Source of the DNA: an uncultured Clostridium sp.
Lineage (GTDB): Bacteria; Bacillota; Clostridia; TANB77; CAG-508
NCBI GenBank assembly: GCA_946497585.1
Contig: CAMMLF010000100.1
Span: 1-5,991 of the forward strand
Length of the DNA stretch: 5,991 bases
Reading direction: 5' to 3'
The first letter of the stretch is position 1. Each line of letters starts with the position of its first letter. Made by a program: the position numbers and the translations under genes. The notes below the pieces were generated by a model. It had not been told where the DNA came from. It did not search any database and worked only from the letters and a program-made list of their open reading frames with translations. Of the stretch, positions 5,557 through 5,991 are shown in pieces.

Positions 5557-5640
5557 TTTTACTTTAGGGACGGAGCAAAACATAAAATATTTTACTTTTG
5601 GGACGGAAATATTTTACAAAAATGACCGTTCCAAAAGAAA
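5557..5640. repeat. GGGACGG palindromic repeat, copy 2 (degraded)
   Basis: Bases 5557-5581 match the reverse complement of 354-378 in copy 1 with one mismatch in 25. Bases 5611-5637 match an arm of copy 1 with three mismatches in 27. Between them is an additional GGGACGG arm that lacks the GTCC TTTT part. CTTTTGGGACGG (5595-5606) pairs with CCGTTCCAAAAG (5626-5637), with one G-U pair. The element is therefore a rearranged and decayed relative of copy 1, inserted directly behind the glmS stop codon. Confidence 0.8.
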
Positions 5641-5680
5641 AAAAATCCCCTAGGAGCCTCAGTAAGACTAAGGCTCCTAG
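5638..5680 (-). terminator. Strong intrinsic terminator for the minus-strand gene at the right edge
   Basis: CTAGGAGCCT (5650-5659) and AGGCTCCTAG (5671-5680) form a perfect 10-bp GC-containing stem, and AGT/ACT (5661-5663, 5667-5669) can add three pairs inside the loop. In the minus-strand RNA the stem is followed by GGGA and eight U (5645-5638). It starts 3 bases after the stop codon of the right-hand gene. Read on the plus strand it has no U-run, so it does not look like a glmS terminator. Confidence 0.88.
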
Positions 5681-5683
5681 AGT

Positions 5684-5991
5684 TTAGCAATTGCCAATTA
5701 TACTTCTGACATTTGTCATCATTTCTCCTATTTGTTTCTTTTGGTCTTTTGACAAAAGTGTTTCATATACCTTTAGCCTCGCATCATATCTCAAGATACA
5801 GTGTCCTAGATATTTCAAATAATCGTCTGGATTATTTGAAATTTCAAAGTAGATGTTACTGTACTCAATTTTATTCTTGCTTTGATAAAAATCTATGAAC
5901 CTTTTGTATTGTTTTTTGCAACCATTATAGACCCTTCCGGCCTGTTTTTTTTCGATAACAGTTTGATGAAAATACCAAAAAACAATTCCAT
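5684..5991 (-). CDS. Unrecognised protein, C-terminal 101 residues (cut by window edge)
   Basis: An open frame enters from the right edge and ends at the TAA at 5684-5686; its first complete codon in the window is at 5987-5989. I do not recognise the family. The visible part begins with an aromatic, possibly membrane-proximal stretch (GIVFWYFHQTVIEKKQAGR), continues with charged, helix-like sequence (KKQYKRFIDFYQSKNK), a short segment SNIYFEISNNPDDYLKYLG near the middle, and ends in helical sequence (LSKDQKKQIGEMMTNVRSIIGNC). The uninterrupted frame in AT-rich DNA and the intrinsic terminator just behind the stop support a real gene. It is convergent with glmS. The DNA contains a 13-bp perfect inverted repeat. 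The length, start and function of the full protein cannot be judged. Confidence 0.7.
   Translation of the reverse strand, partial: GIVFWYFHQTVIEKKQAGRVYNGCKKQYKRFIDFYQSKNKIEYSNIYFEISNNPDDYLKYLGHCILRYDARLKVYETLLSKDQKKQIGEMMTNVRSIIGNC
5812..5842. repeat. Perfect 13-bp inverted repeat inside the right-edge gene
   Basis: ATTTCAAATAATC (5812-5824) and GATTATTTGAAAT (5830-5842) are exact reverse complements around a 5-base loop (5825-5829). They overlap a second palindrome, TTTGAAATTTCAAA (5835-5848). The element lies within coding sequence and has no T-run, so it is not a standard terminator. Confidence 0.6.

Noticed and set aside
317..5640. The two GGGACGG repeats as ends of one composite mobile unit carrying the genes between them
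   Set aside because: The copies differ in arrangement, no target duplication or transposase is visible, and the enclosed genes (ogt, glmS with ribozyme) are ordinary chromosomal genes.
5713..5898. Plus-strand 61-codon frame near the right edge
   Set aside because: It is opposite the longer open minus-strand frame that ends just before a terminator; its translation looks random.

Overview
The window is very AT-rich, uses strong AGGAGG-type ribosome binding sites, and carries a glmS ribozyme upstream of glmS. This points to a low-GC Gram-positive bacterium of the Clostridia type; the species cannot be named from this sequence alone.

Layout, left to right. (1) Positions 1-305, minus strand: the first 101 codons of uvrC (nucleotide excision repair), cut by the window edge, with a sigma-A-like promoter at 432-460 and a large palindromic repeat lying between promoter and ribosome binding site. 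(2) Positions 485-3152, minus strand: three genes in the same direction, ogt (DNA alkyl-damage reversal), an ECF-type sigma factor with two membrane segments and a long hydrophilic linker, and a membrane-anchored protein resembling DUF4362 plus DUF3221. An intrinsic terminator at 485-512 closes the group. (3) Positions 3262-5555, plus strand: a promoter, the glmS ribozyme and glmS (glucosamine-6-phosphate synthase, first step of cell-wall amino-sugar synthesis), divergent from ogt. (4) Positions 5557-5640: a second, degraded copy of the GGGACGG palindromic repeat, directly after the glmS stop. (5) Positions 5638-5991, minus strand: the C-terminal 101 codons of an unrecognised protein with its own strong terminator, running convergently towards glmS.

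How the parts work together. glmS is under feedback control by its product, glucosamine-6-phosphate, through the self-cleaving leader. The sigma factor and the DUF4362-like protein look like a small envelope-sensing pair: the sigma factor has DNA-binding domains predicted to be cytoplasmic but is fused to two membrane helices joined by an acidic, Asn-rich, probably extracytoplasmic loop, and no separate anti-sigma gene is visible. This pair is the best candidate for something poorly described. uvrC and ogt both act in DNA repair, but nothing here shows that they are co-regulated.
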